A stretch of DNA of 64,000 nucleotides from Comamonas sp. BIGb0124 (GTDB taxonomy: Bacteria > Pseudomonadota > Gammaproteobacteria > Burkholderiales > Burkholderiaceae_C), in contig NZ_RJVF01000014.1 of NCBI RefSeq assembly GCF_003752175.1, positions 62,001-126,000 of the forward strand, in the 5' to 3' direction. Shown here in pieces: positions 54,242 through 64,000 of this stretch. The translations under genes were made by a program, and so were the position numbers. The notes below the pieces were generated by a model. It saw only the letters and a program-made list of their open reading frames with translations, had not been told where the DNA came from and searched no databases. Position 1 is the stretch's first letter; every line of letters begins with the position of its first letter.

Positions 54242-56494
54242 TTACAGCGAGCAGGACACGCAGCCTTCGACTTCCGTGCCTTCGAGCGCCATCTGGCGCA
54301 GGCGGATGTAGTAGATCGTCTTGATGCCTTTTTTCCAGGCGTAGATCTGGGCGCGGTTGATGTCGCGGGTGGTGGCGGTGTCGCGGAAGAACAGCGTCAG
54401 CGACAGGCCCTGGTCGACGTGGCGGGTGGCCGCGGCGTAGGTGTCGATGATCTTCTCGGGACCGATCTCGTAGGCATCCTGGTAGTACTGCAGGTTGTCG
54501 TTCGAGAGATAGGGCGCCGGGTAGTACACGCGGCCGACCTTGCCTTCCTTGCGGATCTCGATCTTGGCGACGATCGGGTGGATGCTCGACGTCGAGTGGT
54601 TGATGTACGAGATCGAGCCCGTCGGCGGAATGGCCTGCAGGTTCTGGTTGTAGATGCCATGCGCCATGACCGAGGCCTTGAGCGCGCGCCAGTCGTCCTG
54701 CGTCGGCAGGGCGATGCCGGCCTGCTCGAACAGTTCACGCACGCGTGCGGTCTTGGGTTCCCACTTCTGGTGGACGTACTGGTCGAAGTACTGGCCGTTG
54801 GCGTACTTCGAGTCGGCGAAACCCTTGAAGGTCTGGCCGCGTTCGATGGCGATCCGGTTGGACGCCCGGACGGCGTGGTAAGTCACCGCGTAGAAGTACA
54901 GGTTGGTGAAGTCGATGCCTTCTTCGCTGCCGTAGTACACCCGTTCGCGTGCCAGGTAGCCGTGCAGGTTCATCTGGCCCAGGCCGATGGCGTGCGAGTC
55001 GTCGTTGCCCTTCTCGATCGAGGGCACCGAGCGGATGTGGCTCATGTCGGAGACCGCGGTCAGACCCCGGATCGCGGTTTCGACCGTGCGGGCGAAGTCC
55101 GGCGAGTCCATGGTCTTGGCGATGTTGAGCGAACCCAGGTTGCAGGAGATGTCCTTGCCGGTGCTCTCGTAGCCCAGGTCGTCGTTGTAGAGCGAGGGCT
55201 CGTTGACCTGCAGGATCTCCGAGCACAGGTTGCTCATGTTGATGCGGCCCTTGATCGGGTTGGCCCGGTTCACCGTGTCCTCGAACATGATGTACGGGTA
55301 GCCCGATTCGAACTGGATCTCGGCCAGGGTCTGGAAGAACTCGCGGGCGTTGATCTTCTTCTTGCGGATGCGCGGGTCGTCCACCATCTCGCGGTACTTT
55401 TCAGTCACGCTGATGTCGGCCATGGGCACGCCGTAGACGCGCTCGACGTCGTAGGGCGAGAACAGGTACATGTCCTCGTTGTTCTTGGCCAGCTCGAACG
55501 TGATGTCCGGAATCACCACGCCCAGCGAGAGCGTCTTGATGCGGATCTTCTCGTCGGCGTTCTCGCGTTTGGTGTCGAGGAAACGGAAGATGTCGGGGTG
55601 GTGCGCGTTCATGTAGACCGCACCGGCGCCCTGGCGCGAGCCGAGCTGGTTGGCGTACGAGAAGGCGTCCTCGAGCAGCTTCATGATCGGGATCACGCCC
55701 GACGACTGGTTCTCGATGTGTTTGATGGGCGCACCCGCTTCGCGGATGTTGGTGAGCAGGAAAGCCACGCCGCCGCCGCGCTTGGAGAGCTGCAGCGCCG
55801 AGTTGATGGAGCGGCCGATGGACTCCATGTTGTCTTCGATGCGCAGCAGGAAACACGAAACCAGTTCGCCGCGCTGCTGCTTGCCGGCGTTCAGGAACGT
55901 GGGCGTGGCAGGCTGGAAACGGCCCGAGATGATTTCCTCGACCAGGCCGAGGGCGAGTTTTTCGTCGCCGTTGGCCAGGGCCAGCGCGACCATGCACACG
56001 CGGTCTTCATAACGTTCGAGGTAACGTTTGCCGTCGAAGGTCTTGAGCGTGTAGCTGGTGTAGTACTTGAAGGCGCCCAGGAAGGTCTGGAAACGGAACT
56101 TCTTGGCATAGGCCGCGTCCCACAGCTGCTGGACGAAGGCCGGGCTGTACTGCGCCAGCACATCGTTCTCGTAATAGCCCTTTTCGACCAGGTAATCGAG
56201 TTTTTCCTTCAGATTATGGAAAAACACCGTGTTCTGGTTGACGTGCTGCAGGAAGTACTGGCGTGCGGCGGCGCGGTCCTTGTCGAGCTGGATCTGTCCG
56301 TCCGGGCCGAACAGGTTGAGCATCGCATTGAGTGCGTGGTAGTCGAGCTCGGGGCTGACGGCGGCGGGGGCGGCGACGGGCTTGTTCACAGGCTTGGCGT
56401 TCAGTGCGCGGGATGCAGCGGTGCTGGTTGCAACGGGGGCAGAGCCGGCGTCGCCTGCATCTGCGGCTTTTGGGTTGAGGGTTGCTGTTTCCAA
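54242..56494 (-). CDS. nrdE: Class Ib ribonucleotide reductase alpha subunit
   Basis: A 750-residue catalytic subunit. Motifs: [78 protein letters not shown] and the redox pair at the C terminus VEGCVSCSL. It reduces ribonucleoside diphosphates with electrons from NrdH. The frame begins with a TTG at 56494 and a low-complexity leader of about 48 residues before the conserved [17 protein letters not shown]. That places its start 94 bp inside nrdI. A later GTG near residue 36 is possible, so the start is uncertain. Confidence 0.85.
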   Translation of the reverse strand: METATLNPKAADAGDAGSAPVATSTAASRALNAKPVNKPVAAPAAVSPELDYHALNAMLNLFGPDGQIQLDKDRAAARQYFLQHVNQNTVFFHNLKEKLDYLVEKGYYENDVLAQYSPAFVQQLWDAAYAKKFRFQTFLGAFKYYTSYTLKTFDGKRYLERYEDRVCMVALALANGDEKLALGLVEEIISGRFQPATPTFLNAGKQQRGELVSCFLLRIEDNMESIGRSINSALQLSKRGGGVAFLLTNIREAGAPIKHIENQSSGVIPIMKLLEDAFSYANQLGSRQGAGAVYMNAHHPDIFRFLDTKRENADEKIRIKTLSLGVVIPDITFELAKNNEDMYLFSPYDVERVYGVPMADISVTEKYREMVDDPRIRKKKINAREFFQTLAEIQFESGYPYIMFEDTVNRANPIKGRINMSNLCSEILQVNEPSLYNDDLGYESTGKDISCNLGSLNIAKTMDSPDFARTVETAIRGLTAVSDMSHIRSVPSIEKGNDDSHAIGLGQMNLHGYLARERVYYGSEEGIDFTNLYFYAVTYHAVRASNRIAIERGQTFKGFADSKYANGQYFDQYVHQKWEPKTARVRELFEQAGIALPTQDDWRALKASVMAHGIYNQNLQAIPPTGSISYINHSTSSIHPIVAKIEIRKEGKVGRVYYPAPYLSNDNLQYYQDAYEIGPEKIIDTYAAATRHVDQGLSLTLFFRDTATTRDINRAQIYAWKKGIKTIYYIRLRQMALEGTEVEGCVSCSL

Positions 56495-56883
56495 AATGTT
56501 TCCACTCCGTGGCGAACGCGGGCCACGTCATCGACCGTGCCCAGCAATTCAAAGTTGTACAAATGAGGCACCTGGCACTTCTGGGCGATGATGCGCCCCG
56601 CCAGGCAATAGGCCTCGCCGAAATTCGTATTGCCCGCGGCAATCACACCCCGTATCCATGACCGGTTGACCGGGTCGTTCAGGAAATGGATGACAGGCTT
56701 GGGCACCGAGCCCTTGACATTGCCTCCCCCATAGGTGGGTACGACGAGGATGTACGGCTGATCGACGATGAACGGGTCGGCGTCGACGGGATGAGTCGGG
56801 ATGCGCAGTGCGGGCAGCCCGAGCTTCTGGACAAAACGGTGCGTGTTTTCCGAGGGGCTCGAATAGTAGACCAAGATCGACAT
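56401..56883 (-). CDS. nrdI: Flavodoxin-like NrdI protein
   Basis: A 160-residue flavodoxin-like protein that helps assemble the NrdF metal-radical cofactor. Motifs: [39 protein letters not shown] and [20 protein letters not shown]. The usual length is about 130-140 residues; here a Pro/Gln-rich tail of about 25 residues runs into the start of nrdE. The frame begins at 56883, 40 bp after nrdH. Confidence 0.9.
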   Translation of the reverse strand: MSILVYYSSPSENTHRFVQKLGLPALRIPTHPVDADPFIVDQPYILVVPTYGGGNVKGSVPKPVIHFLNDPVNRSWIRGVIAAGNTNFGEAYCLAGRIIAQKCQVPHLYNFELLGTVDDVARVRHGVETFWKQQPSTQKPQMQATPALPPLQPAPLHPAH

Positions 56884-56923
56884 CGGCCTGGCCTTCCGAC
56901 GAAATTTTCGGGAAGCGCCGTTT

Positions 56924-57160
56924 TCAGGCTGCGGTGGCGGCAACCAGTGCGCTGATCTTGTCGGGGCGGAAACCCGACCAGTGGTCGTCGCCGGCCACCA
57001 CGATGGGGGCTTGCTGGTAGCCGAGGTCACGGACCTTCTGGAGGGCCGCTTCATCCTGAGTCAGATCCACGATTTCATAGGCAAGGCCTTGACGGTCCAG
57101 GGCACGGTAGGTGGCGTTGCATTGGACACAGGAGGGCTTGGTGTAAACCGTGATGCTCAT
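56924..57160 (-). CDS. nrdH: Glutaredoxin-like electron donor NrdH
   Basis: A 78-residue protein with [20 protein letters not shown] (C-x-x-C active site) and [20 protein letters not shown], the NrdH hallmark with a Gly-Phe-Arg-Pro end. It reduces NrdE and is itself reduced by thioredoxin reductase. The ATG at 57160 has AAGGAA upstream; the frame to 57190 is not conserved. First gene of nrdHIEF. Confidence 0.9.
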   Translation of the reverse strand: MSITVYTKPSCVQCNATYRALDRQGLAYEIVDLTQDEAALQKVRDLGYQQAPIVVAGDDHWSGFRPDKISALVAATAA

Positions 57161-57316
57161 GATGAATGTTCCTTGTAATCGGATGATCAATCGGGTTGGG
57201 TAAAACGGCGGTCTTGCATGAGAAAACCGCCAGAAGCCGGTGTCAGAACCGGCTCGTCAGCGTGACACGCAGCGACTGAAGTCAGGTGTCTGGCTGCTGG
57301 CGTGGATTTGATCGTA

Positions 57317-57332
57317 ACACTACCGGTAGTGG
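57317..57332. promoter_or_regulatory. NrdR box 1
   Basis: ACACTACCGGTAGTGG fits the 16-bp NrdR consensus (ACACWATATATWGTGT-like) in its outer positions and is palindromic over 14 bp. It lies about 160 bp before nrdH, next to box 2. Confidence 0.7.
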
Positions 57333-57347
57333 CTGGATAGCTTCGAC

Positions 57348-57363
57348 AACCCCATATGTAGAG
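57348..57363. promoter_or_regulatory. NrdR box 2
   Basis: AACCCCATATGTAGAG fits the core CWATATATWG pattern as CCATATGTAG. Its centre is 31 bp from that of box 1, three helical turns, the spacing known for paired NrdR boxes. Confidence 0.65.
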
Positions 57364-57609
57364 TTTTTTGTGGGGCACAGCGCGCACCAAAATCATGCGA
57401 AGCCGCGCCGAATCTAGCGATTCCGGGCCTTCGGCTCCTGGATTGGATAGCCTGAAACAAAACGCTTCAGATGTTGCTAAAAGTACTACGAAAATGAAGG
57501 TTAGTACCCACTGCGCCGGTAGTGGGCCAATCGCTTGGATCAGGACCGGACGGGGCCGTTTGGCGACGCCGCCGGATCAAGCGGCGCGCCGGGAAGCGAT
57601 CCCCCGGTC

Positions 57610-59256
57610 TCAGCGATCCTGCTTGAGCAGCCGGCTCGGGGCCAGCGCACCGGCCGAATCCAGGATGGGGTAAGCGATCGAGCAGATGTGGGAGTTGATG
57701 CGCTTGAATTCGCTGATGAGGTCGATGTGCAGCGAGCTGGTCTCGATGCTGGGCATGGTCTTTTCGCTCAGGCGGTCGAGGTGGGAGGTGGCGTAGGCCC
57801 GCTCGAGCTCGCGGAAACGCACTTTCTCCTCCAGCAGCTTCTGTGCGTCGCGCACGGTGCCGTTGAGGAAGACGCTCATGCCCAGGCGCAGGTTGGCCAG
57901 CAGGCGGGCGTGCAGCTCCTCGATCTCGGTCTGGCCGGCGGGCGAGAAGTTGCGGCCGGGGCGGATCTTCTTGTCCTCGATGTCCTGCAGGACCCGCTCG
58001 ATGATGTCGCCCACCTGCTCCATGTTGATGGTGAAGCTGATGATGTCCGTCCAGCGCTGGCCTTCGTCCTCGCTGAGGGCTTGGCGCGAGATCTTGGTCA
58101 TGTAGTACTTGATGGCCGAATACTGCGAATCGACCTTGTCGTCCATGGCACGCAGGTTCTCGGCCAGTTGCACGTCGCTGGTCTTGAGCACCGTCATGAC
58201 GCCGCGCAGCATGGTCTCGACCGTGTCGGCCAGGTGGATGGCTTCGCGCGTGGCACAGGAAATCGCCAGGGCGGGCGTGCTCAGGGCGGATGGATCGAGA
58301 TGATTGGGCCGGTCGAGCGCCTTGTTGCCGCCCTTGTTGCGCGGCAGCAGTTTCTCGACCCAGCGGGCCACCACCTGCGTGACGCCGATGAACAGCACGG
58401 CGACCATGAGGTTGAAGCTCAGGTGGAACAGCACCACCAGCTGCGCCGGATCGTCCACGTAGCGCCGTGCCAGTTGCAGCCAGGGCTGGATCAGGAAGGA
58501 GGCGATCGCCACGCCCATCATCTTGAACATCAGGTTGCCCAACGGCACCTGGCGCACCGAGATCGAGGACTTGGCCGTGGTGAGCACGGCCAGCAGGCCG
58601 CTGCCGAGGTTGGCGCCCAGCACCAGTCCGAGCGCGACCTCGACGGACACCACCTGCAGTGCCAGCGTGGCCGTGAGCAGCACCACCGCCAGGCTGGAAT
58701 AGCTCAGCACGGCCAGGCCGGCGCCGAGGATGACTTCGAGCATCAGGTCGCTGGTGAGCGATTCCAGCATCAGCTGGACGGCGGGTGCCTGGGTGAGCAG
58801 GGTGGTCGATTCGGTGACCAGGCGCAGCGCCAGCAGCATCAGCCCCAGGCCGATGAGCATGCGGCCGAAGCCGCCCACGTTGGTGCCCTGGCGCGAGATG
58901 AAGAGCACCACGCCGACGAAGATGAACAGCGGCGACAGCCAGGACAGATCGAAGGAGAAGACCACCGCCATCACGCTGGTGCCCACGTCCGCGCCCAGCA
59001 TGACGGCCAGCGCGGCCGGCAGGGCGATCATGCCCTGGCCGACGAAAGACGAGGTGATCAGCGCGGTTGCCGTGCTCGACTGGACCAGCGCCGTGACGCC
59101 GACGCCCGACAGCGCCGCCGTGAACCGGTTGCCCATGCTGAAGGCCAGCGCCTGGCGCAAGCTGGCGCCGAAGGTGCGCAGCACGCCGGTGCGGACCAGG
59201 TAGGTGCCCCAGACGAGCAGGGCGATGGCAGCCAGGAGGTTGAGCAGGTGCTTCAT
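57610..59256 (-). CDS. Na/Pi cotransporter family protein with PhoU-like domain
   Basis: A 548-residue protein. The N-terminal ~300 residues hold two inverted Na_Pi_cotrans repeats with QSS motifs (GVGVTALVQSSTATALITSS; the second reads GANLGSGLLAVLTT). The C-terminal ~220 residues are helical and PhoU-like (LADTVETMLRGVMTV, FTINMEQVGDIIERVLQDIE). Relatives such as YjbB move phosphate with sodium, in or out. The start at 59256 begins the first membrane segment; longer frames have a non-conserved leader. Monocistronic, next to lspA on the same strand. Confidence 0.85.
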   Translation of the reverse strand: MKHLLNLLAAIALLVWGTYLVRTGVLRTFGASLRQALAFSMGNRFTAALSGVGVTALVQSSTATALITSSFVGQGMIALPAALAVMLGADVGTSVMAVVFSFDLSWLSPLFIFVGVVLFISRQGTNVGGFGRMLIGLGLMLLALRLVTESTTLLTQAPAVQLMLESLTSDLMLEVILGAGLAVLSYSSLAVVLLTATLALQVVSVEVALGLVLGANLGSGLLAVLTTAKSSISVRQVPLGNLMFKMMGVAIASFLIQPWLQLARRYVDDPAQLVVLFHLSFNLMVAVLFIGVTQVVARWVEKLLPRNKGGNKALDRPNHLDPSALSTPALAISCATREAIHLADTVETMLRGVMTVLKTSDVQLAENLRAMDDKVDSQYSAIKYYMTKISRQALSEDEGQRWTDIISFTINMEQVGDIIERVLQDIEDKKIRPGRNFSPAGQTEIEELHARLLANLRLGMSVFLNGTVRDAQKLLEEKVRFRELERAYATSHLDRLSEKTMPSIETSSLHIDLISEFKRINSHICSIAYPILDSAGALAPSRLLKQDR

Positions 59257-59353
59257 GCGTGCAGAGACAAAAGGTGTCTCCGGCAGCATACCCGCTATGG
59301 GCGGGTCTGCGATGAAACCGGCGGTTGTCCTCGTGAGCGAGGGCCCGGGGCCG

Positions 59354-59866
59354 TCAGTCCTTGGCGCGCCGCATGCGCCGGAGTTCATCGACGATCAGGC
59401 AGATGGCGCCCAGCGTGATGCCCATGTCGGCGACATTGAAGGAGGGATAGTGCCAGCCGGCCCAGTGGAAGTCGAGGAAGTCGACCACGTAGCCGTGCAT
59501 GAGGCGGTCCACCACGTTGCCCAGCGCACCGCCCATGATGCAGGCGAGCGCAAAACAGAACAGCGTCTGTCCGGCATGCCGGCGCAGCAGCCAGACGATG
59601 AGGATGGAGGCGCCGACGCCGATGACGGTGAAGAACCAGCGCTGCCAGCCGTCGTGTTCGGCCAGGAACGAGAAGGCCGCGCCGGGGTTGTGGGCCCGCA
59701 CGATGTTGAAGAAGCCGGTGACCACCGTGCCTTCGCCATGGGCGTAGACGGACAGGATCCACTGCTTGGTCAACTGGTCGAGCACGATGATGGCCAGGGC
59801 CAGCCCGAGCCAGGGCCACAGGCTGCTGCGGGCCCCGGAGGGCAGGGGCGAGGTGGATGTGCTCAT
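59354..59866 (-). CDS. lspA: Lipoprotein signal peptidase (signal peptidase II)
   Basis: A 170-residue inner-membrane aspartic protease that cleaves lipoprotein signal peptides after lipidation. Four membrane segments and the conserved blocks [42 protein letters not shown] and [13 protein letters not shown] with the two catalytic Asp are present. Its ATG shares one base with the ileS stop codon, so the two are translationally coupled. Confidence 0.95.
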   Translation of the reverse strand: MSTSTSPLPSGARSSLWPWLGLALAIIVLDQLTKQWILSVYAHGEGTVVTGFFNIVRAHNPGAAFSFLAEHDGWQRWFFTVIGVGASILIVWLLRRHAGQTLFCFALACIMGGALGNVVDRLMHGYVVDFLDFHWAGWHYPSFNVADMGITLGAICLIVDELRRMRRAKD

Positions 59867-62706
59867 CAGGCCACCCCGCGGGTCTCGCCCGTGCCGTACA
59901 GGTTGGCGATGGCGCGGGCCGACAGCGTCGGGTGCTGGGCGTCCTGGCCCACGTCTTCGCTGTAGTGCCAGGTCAATGCGCACTTGCTGCCGGGGGCGAT
60001 CGAGACGTCGACGGCCAGTTCGGGGCCGGCCGCCAGCGTGGCCACCGAGGTGATGGTCACGAACTTCAGGTCGGCGCCCAGGCTGGCGAGCAGCGCATGG
60101 TCCTCGGGCGCGGCCTGGATGGTGACGGCGGCCTGCAGCGAGGCGCCGATGCGGCCTTCGGCCCGCACGTCTTCGATGCGTTTGTTGACCTCGTCGCGGA
60201 TCTCGCGGATGCGGCTCCACTTGGCCAGCAGCGCGGGTGCATCGCCGGGCGCGGGGATGTCCCAGAAGGTCTCGGTGAAGATGGAGGGCGAGCGGCCGGG
60301 TGCGAACACCTGCCAGGCCTCTTCGGCGGTGAAGCTCAGGAACGGCGCCATCCAGCGCAGCATGGCCTGGGTGAGGTGCCACAGCGCCGTCTGGGCGCTG
60401 CGGCGCGCCAGGCTCTTGGCCGGCGTGACGTACAGGCGGTCCTTGAGCACGTCGAGATAGAAGGCGCCCAGGTCCTCGCTGCAGTAGACCTGCAGCTTGG
60501 CGACCACGGGGTGGAACTCGTAGGCATCGTAGTGCCTGAGCACGTCGGCCTGGAAGGCTTGCGCGCGCGCCAGGGCGTAGCGGTCGATTTCCAGCAGTTC
60601 GTCGAAGGGCACGGCGTCCTGCGCGGGATCGAAGTCGCTGGTGTTGGCCAGCAGGAAACGCAGGGTGTTGCGGATGCGGCGGTAACCGTCCACCACGCGC
60701 GCCAGGATCTTTTCGTCGATGGCCAGGTCGCCCGAGTAGTCGGTCGACGCCACCCACAGGCGGATGATTTCGGCGCCCAGCTTGTTGCTGACCTCTTGCG
60801 GGGCCACGGTGTTGCCCAGCGACTTGCTCATCTTCTTGCCCTGGCCGTCGACCGTGAAGCCGTGGGTCAGCAGGCCCTTGTAGGGCGCGCGGCCTTCGAT
60901 GGCGGAGGCCAGCAGCAGCGAGCTGTGGAACCAGCCGCGGTGCTGGTCATGGCCCTCGAGATACAGGTCGGCTTCCGGGCCGGTGTCGTGGTGCACGTCG
61001 GGGTGGGTGCCGCGCAGCACGTGCCAGAAGGTGGAGCCCGAGTCGAACCAGACCTCGAGGATATCGGTGCTCTTGGTGTAGGCCTCGGCTTCGGCGCCCA
61101 GAATGTCCTGCGCGGTCACGCGGCTCCAGGCCTCGATGCCGCCTTCCTCGACGATGGCCGCGGCCTGGTCCAGGATCTCCATGGTGCGCGGGTGCAGTTC
61201 GCCGCTGTCCTTGTGCAGGAAGAACGGCAGGGGCACGCCCCAGCTGCGCTGGCGGCTGATGCACCAGTCGGGCCGGTTGGCGATCATGTCGCGCAGGCGG
61301 GTGCGGCCGTTTTCCGGATAGAAGCGCGTCTGCTCGATGGCCGCCAGCGCGGTCTGGCGCAGCGTGCCGGGGGCCTTGTCCCGGGTGAAGACGCCTTCGC
61401 CCTCGTCCATGCGCACGAACCACTGGGCGGCTGCACGGTAGATGACGGGTGTCTTGTGGCGCCAGCAGTGCGGGTAGCTGTGGCTGATGGTCTGGGTGTG
61501 CATCAGCCGGCCGGCGTCGCGCAGGGCGTCGATGATGACGGGCGCGGCTTTCCAGATGTGCTGGCCGCCGAACAGCGGCAGTTCGGGTGCGTAGACGCCG
61601 TTGCCCTGCACGGGGTTGAGGATGTCGTCGTAGGCCATGCCGTTGGCCACGCACGAGTTGAAGTCGTCCAGGCCGTAGGCGGGGGCCGAGTGCACGACAC
61701 CCGTGCCGTCGTCGGCGGTGGCGTAGTCGGCCAGGTAGACCGGGCTGAGACGGTCGTAGCCGGCGTCGATGTGGGCGAAGGGGTGACGGAACGCGAGGTG
61801 GTCGAGCACCGCACCCTTGGCGGTGGCGAGCACGCGGCCTTCCAGGCCCCAGCGTGCCAGGCAGGCGGTGACCAGCGCATCGGCGACGACGAACAGGCCG
61901 CGTTCGGTCTCGACCAGGCTGTAGTCGAGCTCGGGGTTGACGTTGAGCGCCTGGTTGGCCGGGATGGTCCACGCCGTGGTGGTCCAGATCACGATGAAGG
62001 CCGGCTTGTCGAGCGCGGGCAGGCCGAAGGCGGCAGCCAGGCGGTCGGGGTCGGCGCTCGGGAAGGCCACGTCCAGGGTCTGCGATTTCTTGTCGGCGTA
62101 CTCGATCTCGAACTCGGCGAGCGAGGAGGCGCAGTCGAAGCACCAGTAGACCGGCTTGAGGCCGCGGTAGACGTAGCCGCGCTCCATGACACGCTTGAGC
62201 GCCCGCAGCTCGCCGGCCTCGTTGGCGTGGTTCATGGTCTTGTAGGGGTGTTCCCAGTCGCCCAGCACGCCCAGGCGCTTGAAGTCGGCCATCTGCTGCT
62301 CGATCTGCTCGGTGGCGAAGGCGCGGCTCTTGGCCTGCATCTCGTCGCGGGGCAGGTTGCGGCCGTGCAGTTTCTCGATGGCGTTCTCGATGGGCAGGCC
62401 GTGGCAGTCCCAGCCCGGCACGTACAGCGCGTCGTAGCCCTCGAGCTGGCGCGCCTTGGTGATCATGTCCTTGAGCACCTTGTTGACCGCATGCCCGATG
62501 TGGATCTTGCCGTTGGCATAGGGCGGGCCGTCGTGCAGGATGAACTTGGGCTTGCCGGCGCGGGCGTCGCGCAGGCGTTTGTAGATGCCTTGTTCCTCCC
62601 AGGACTGGACCCATCCCGGTTCACGCTTGGGCAGGTCGCCACGCATGGGGAAGGGGGTGTCGGGCAGGTTGAGGAACTTGCGGTAATCGGTGTTTTGCTC
62701 AGACAT
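59866..62706 (-). CDS. ileS: Isoleucyl-tRNA synthetase
   Basis: A 946-residue class I synthetase that charges tRNA-Ile. HIGH motif: [25 protein letters not shown] motif: [33 protein letters not shown] is also present. The C-terminal zinc region, which usually reads C-x-x-C-WHY and C-x-x-C, here reads [13 protein letters not shown] and [14 protein letters not shown], so only the first Cys remains. Otherwise length and order are normal. It lies between ribF and lspA, the conserved order in proteobacteria. The 214 bp before it hold no gene. Confidence 0.95.
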   Translation of the reverse strand: MSEQNTDYRKFLNLPDTPFPMRGDLPKREPGWVQSWEEQGIYKRLRDARAGKPKFILHDGPPYANGKIHIGHAVNKVLKDMITKARQLEGYDALYVPGWDCHGLPIENAIEKLHGRNLPRDEMQAKSRAFATEQIEQQMADFKRLGVLGDWEHPYKTMNHANEAGELRALKRVMERGYVYRGLKPVYWCFDCASSLAEFEIEYADKKSQTLDVAFPSADPDRLAAAFGLPALDKPAFIVIWTTTAWTIPANQALNVNPELDYSLVETERGLFVVADALVTACLARWGLEGRVLATAKGAVLDHLAFRHPFAHIDAGYDRLSPVYLADYATADDGTGVVHSAPAYGLDDFNSCVANGMAYDDILNPVQGNGVYAPELPLFGGQHIWKAAPVIIDALRDAGRLMHTQTISHSYPHCWRHKTPVIYRAAAQWFVRMDEGEGVFTRDKAPGTLRQTALAAIEQTRFYPENGRTRLRDMIANRPDWCISRQRSWGVPLPFFLHKDSGELHPRTMEILDQAAAIVEEGGIEAWSRVTAQDILGAEAEAYTKSTDILEVWFDSGSTFWHVLRGTHPDVHHDTGPEADLYLEGHDQHRGWFHSSLLLASAIEGRAPYKGLLTHGFTVDGQGKKMSKSLGNTVAPQEVSNKLGAEIIRLWVASTDYSGDLAIDEKILARVVDGYRRIRNTLRFLLANTSDFDPAQDAVPFDELLEIDRYALARAQAFQADVLRHYDAYEFHPVVAKLQVYCSEDLGAFYLDVLKDRLYVTPAKSLARRSAQTALWHLTQAMLRWMAPFLSFTAEEAWQVFAPGRSPSIFTETFWDIPAPGDAPALLAKWSRIREIRDEVNKRIEDVRAEGRIGASLQAAVTIQAAPEDHALLASLGADLKFVTITSVATLAAGPELAVDVSIAPGSKCALTWHYSEDVGQDAQHPTLSARAIANLYGTGETRGVA

Positions 62707-62920
62707 GATGGATGTCGACTTCTGGAACTACGGGATGCGTCACCCCTCGGAAAGCCGAGGGTGCTGCAGGGGTGGGGCGGACGGGGCGGCGGGCGGCTGC
62801 GCCGGGCGTCAAATTCGGTCGCGCGTGGTCTGGCGGCGGGTACGCGTGTGCCCCTGGGTGGCATGGGCCAGGAGAAGAGGGGTGGGGCCGCTGTGCAGCC
62901 TGTGCAAGGTGTTCACCCGG

Positions 62921-63934
62921 CTATTTTAGCGGCAGGGCTTCGGCGCGTGCGTCCCACCAGGCCCGGGCTTCGGTGCAGTCGTGTGCAATGCCGGCCGTCA
63001 GGGACTCGAGGCCGTCGTACTTGAGCTCGTCGTGGAGCTTGTGCAGCAACTCCACGCGGATGACCTGGCCATAGACTTCCTGGCCGCTGGCGGCGAGCCG
63101 GTCGGGCCAGTCGAGCACATGGGTTTCGAGCAGCACGCGGCCGCCGTTGACGTCGGAGGGGTCGAGCGAGGGGCGCACGCCCAGGTTGGCCACGCCCAGG
63201 CGCGGCGCATGGCTGCCCAGGGGGCCTTCGAGGCCGTGGACCTGGACCACGAAGATGCCGCTGGCTGCGGGTTTCCAGTGCGCGAACCGCAGGTTGAGGG
63301 TGCGGAAGCCCAGCGTGCGGCCCAGCTTGCGGCCATGCACCACGTGGCCGGAGATGGCATAGGGCCGGCCCAGCAGCCGGGCCGTGGCGGTCATGTCGCC
63401 TTCGGCCAGCGCCGCCCGGACGGCCGAGCTCGAGACCCGCAGGCCGTGGACTTCGTAGCTGTTCATGCGTGCCACATCGAAGCCCTGGCGGGCGCCGGCG
63501 GCATCGAGCAGCGCATAGTCGCCCGCCCGCTGCGCGCCGAAGCGGAAATCGTCGCCCACCAGCACGTAGCGCGCGCCCAGGCCCTGGCACAGCACCTGGT
63601 CGATGAAGGCCTGGGGCGACAGCGCGGCCAGTTGCGCATCGAAACGCAGCACCACCACCTGGTCCACGCCGCAGGCCTGCAACTGGTCGAGCTTGTCGCG
63701 CAGCGTGACGATGCGGGCGGGAGCCAGTGCGGGCTTGCCGAGGACCCGGGCGAAGTAGTCGCGCGGATGGGGTTCGAAGGTCAGCACGCACGAGGGCAGT
63801 CCGCGCTGCCGTGCCTCGCCGCGCAGGAGGGAGAGCATGGCCTGGTGGCCGCGGTGCACGCCATCGAAGTTGCCGATGGTCAGGGCACAGGCGGGTGCCA
63901 CGCCGGGGTGCTGGAAGCCTCTGAAAACTTGCAT
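62921..63934 (-). CDS. ribF: Bifunctional riboflavin kinase / FAD synthetase
   Basis: A 337-residue enzyme that makes FMN and FAD. The N-terminal adenylyltransferase has ALTIGNFDGVHRGHQAMLSL and LVGDDFRFGAQRAGD; the C-terminal kinase has GHVVHGRKLGRTLGFRTLNL and VANLGVRPSLDPSDVNGGRV. The ATG at 63934 begins the family-like MQVFRGF. First gene of the ribF-ileS-lspA block. The 66 bp to the window edge hold only its 5' region. Confidence 0.95.
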   Translation of the reverse strand: MQVFRGFQHPGVAPACALTIGNFDGVHRGHQAMLSLLRGEARQRGLPSCVLTFEPHPRDYFARVLGKPALAPARIVTLRDKLDQLQACGVDQVVVLRFDAQLAALSPQAFIDQVLCQGLGARYVLVGDDFRFGAQRAGDYALLDAAGARQGFDVARMNSYEVHGLRVSSSAVRAALAEGDMTATARLLGRPYAISGHVVHGRKLGRTLGFRTLNLRFAHWKPAASGIFVVQVHGLEGPLGSHAPRLGVANLGVRPSLDPSDVNGGRVLLETHVLDWPDRLAASGQEVYGQVIRVELLHKLHDELKYDGLESLTAGIAHDCTEARAWWDARAEALPLK

Positions 63935-64000
63935 GGGGCGGATTATCCCGGGATTGGCGTCTGCGGGGGGCTTGAGGGACAAACGAGAGCGCGGGCCCTG

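Larger units (their letters stand above)
57161..57609. promoter_or_regulatory. Promoter and leader region of nrdHIEF
   Basis: 449 bp without a gene. It contains two NrdR boxes (57317-57332 and 57348-57363), then, in the direction of nrdH, two adjacent hairpins: AGCCGGT/ACCGGCT at 57235-57254 and GGCGGT/ACCGCC at 57207-57231, the second followed by GTTTT. An inverted repeat CCCACT-N8-AGTGGG lies at 57507-57526 near the end of the Na/Pi cotransporter gene. No clear -35/-10 pair was identified. Confidence 0.6.

Noticed and set aside
54209-56566. A 785-codon open frame antisense to nrdE
   Set aside because: No domain is recognisable and the frame tracks the codon structure of nrdE on the other strand.
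57507-57526. CCCACTGCGCCGGTAGTGGG as a third NrdR box
   Set aside because: The arms resemble box 1 but the gap is eight bases instead of six and the centre is not palindromic; it may be a weak terminator for the Na/Pi gene.
59857-63024. A 1055-codon open frame antisense to ileS
   Set aside because: Composition is that of a GC-bias shadow and the opposite strand encodes a clear isoleucyl-tRNA synthetase.

Overview
The window is high-GC bacterial DNA with the look of a beta-proteobacterium of the Burkholderiales, most likely Alcaligenaceae (Bordetella/Achromobacter/Castellaniella-like). The reasons are the number of orphan tripartite-tricarboxylate (Bug) binding proteins (four), five LysR regulators, a DUF4148 secreted protein and a ribF-ileS-lspA block. 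The assignment rests on gene families and composition only. No rRNA, tRNA or CRISPR array was seen.

Left part, about 1-19.7 kb, looks like an accessory island. It begins with a DUF6644/DUF6152 gene pair controlled by a divergent LysR gene; that control region also exists as a second, diverged copy at the left edge. Next come an MFS transporter and a second MFS gene cut off by an IS66 tnpC remnant. Then follows a block for aldehyde and aldol metabolism: succinate-semialdehyde dehydrogenase, cupin, aldehyde dehydrogenase, HpcH/HpaI aldolase and a PanE-like ketoacid reductase. A second IS66 tnpC remnant lies at its far end. After that is a divergent pair of units: LysR plus binding protein on one strand, and SDR, aldehyde dehydrogenase, Tat-exported binding protein and SDR on the other. 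The part ends in a decayed IS5 element (17996-19179) beside the truncated start of an ICE gene of the STY4528 type.

Middle part, about 19.9-46 kb, has higher GC and resembles ordinary chromosome. It holds a membrane PQQ glucose dehydrogenase, a LysR/binding-protein pair, a Crp-like regulator, and a four-gene operon (binding protein, flavin monooxygenase, fused double carboxymuconolactone-decarboxylase-like protein, DMT permease). Further on are a hydratase, a lone ParA-like ATPase, a DMT permease with an atypical SDR, an SbmA/YddA-type ABC exporter, a YdgA-like protein with an acidic insert, a solitary trpE, the potassium transporter kup, a bile-acid-symporter homologue with its LysR gene, and a small DUF4148 protein.

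Right part, about 45-64 kb: a LysR gene diverges from an alpha/beta hydrolase that lacks its catalytic serine, followed by a MexEF-OprN-type RND efflux operon. Next are the class Ib ribonucleotide reductase genes nrdHIEF, with two NrdR boxes upstream and a terminator-like hairpin between nrdE and nrdF. A Na/Pi cotransporter gene and ribF-ileS-lspA finish the window. The IleRS has lost three of its four C-terminal zinc-binding cysteines.

Most long antisense frames are GC-bias shadows and are left out. Positions and motif counts were made by eye.
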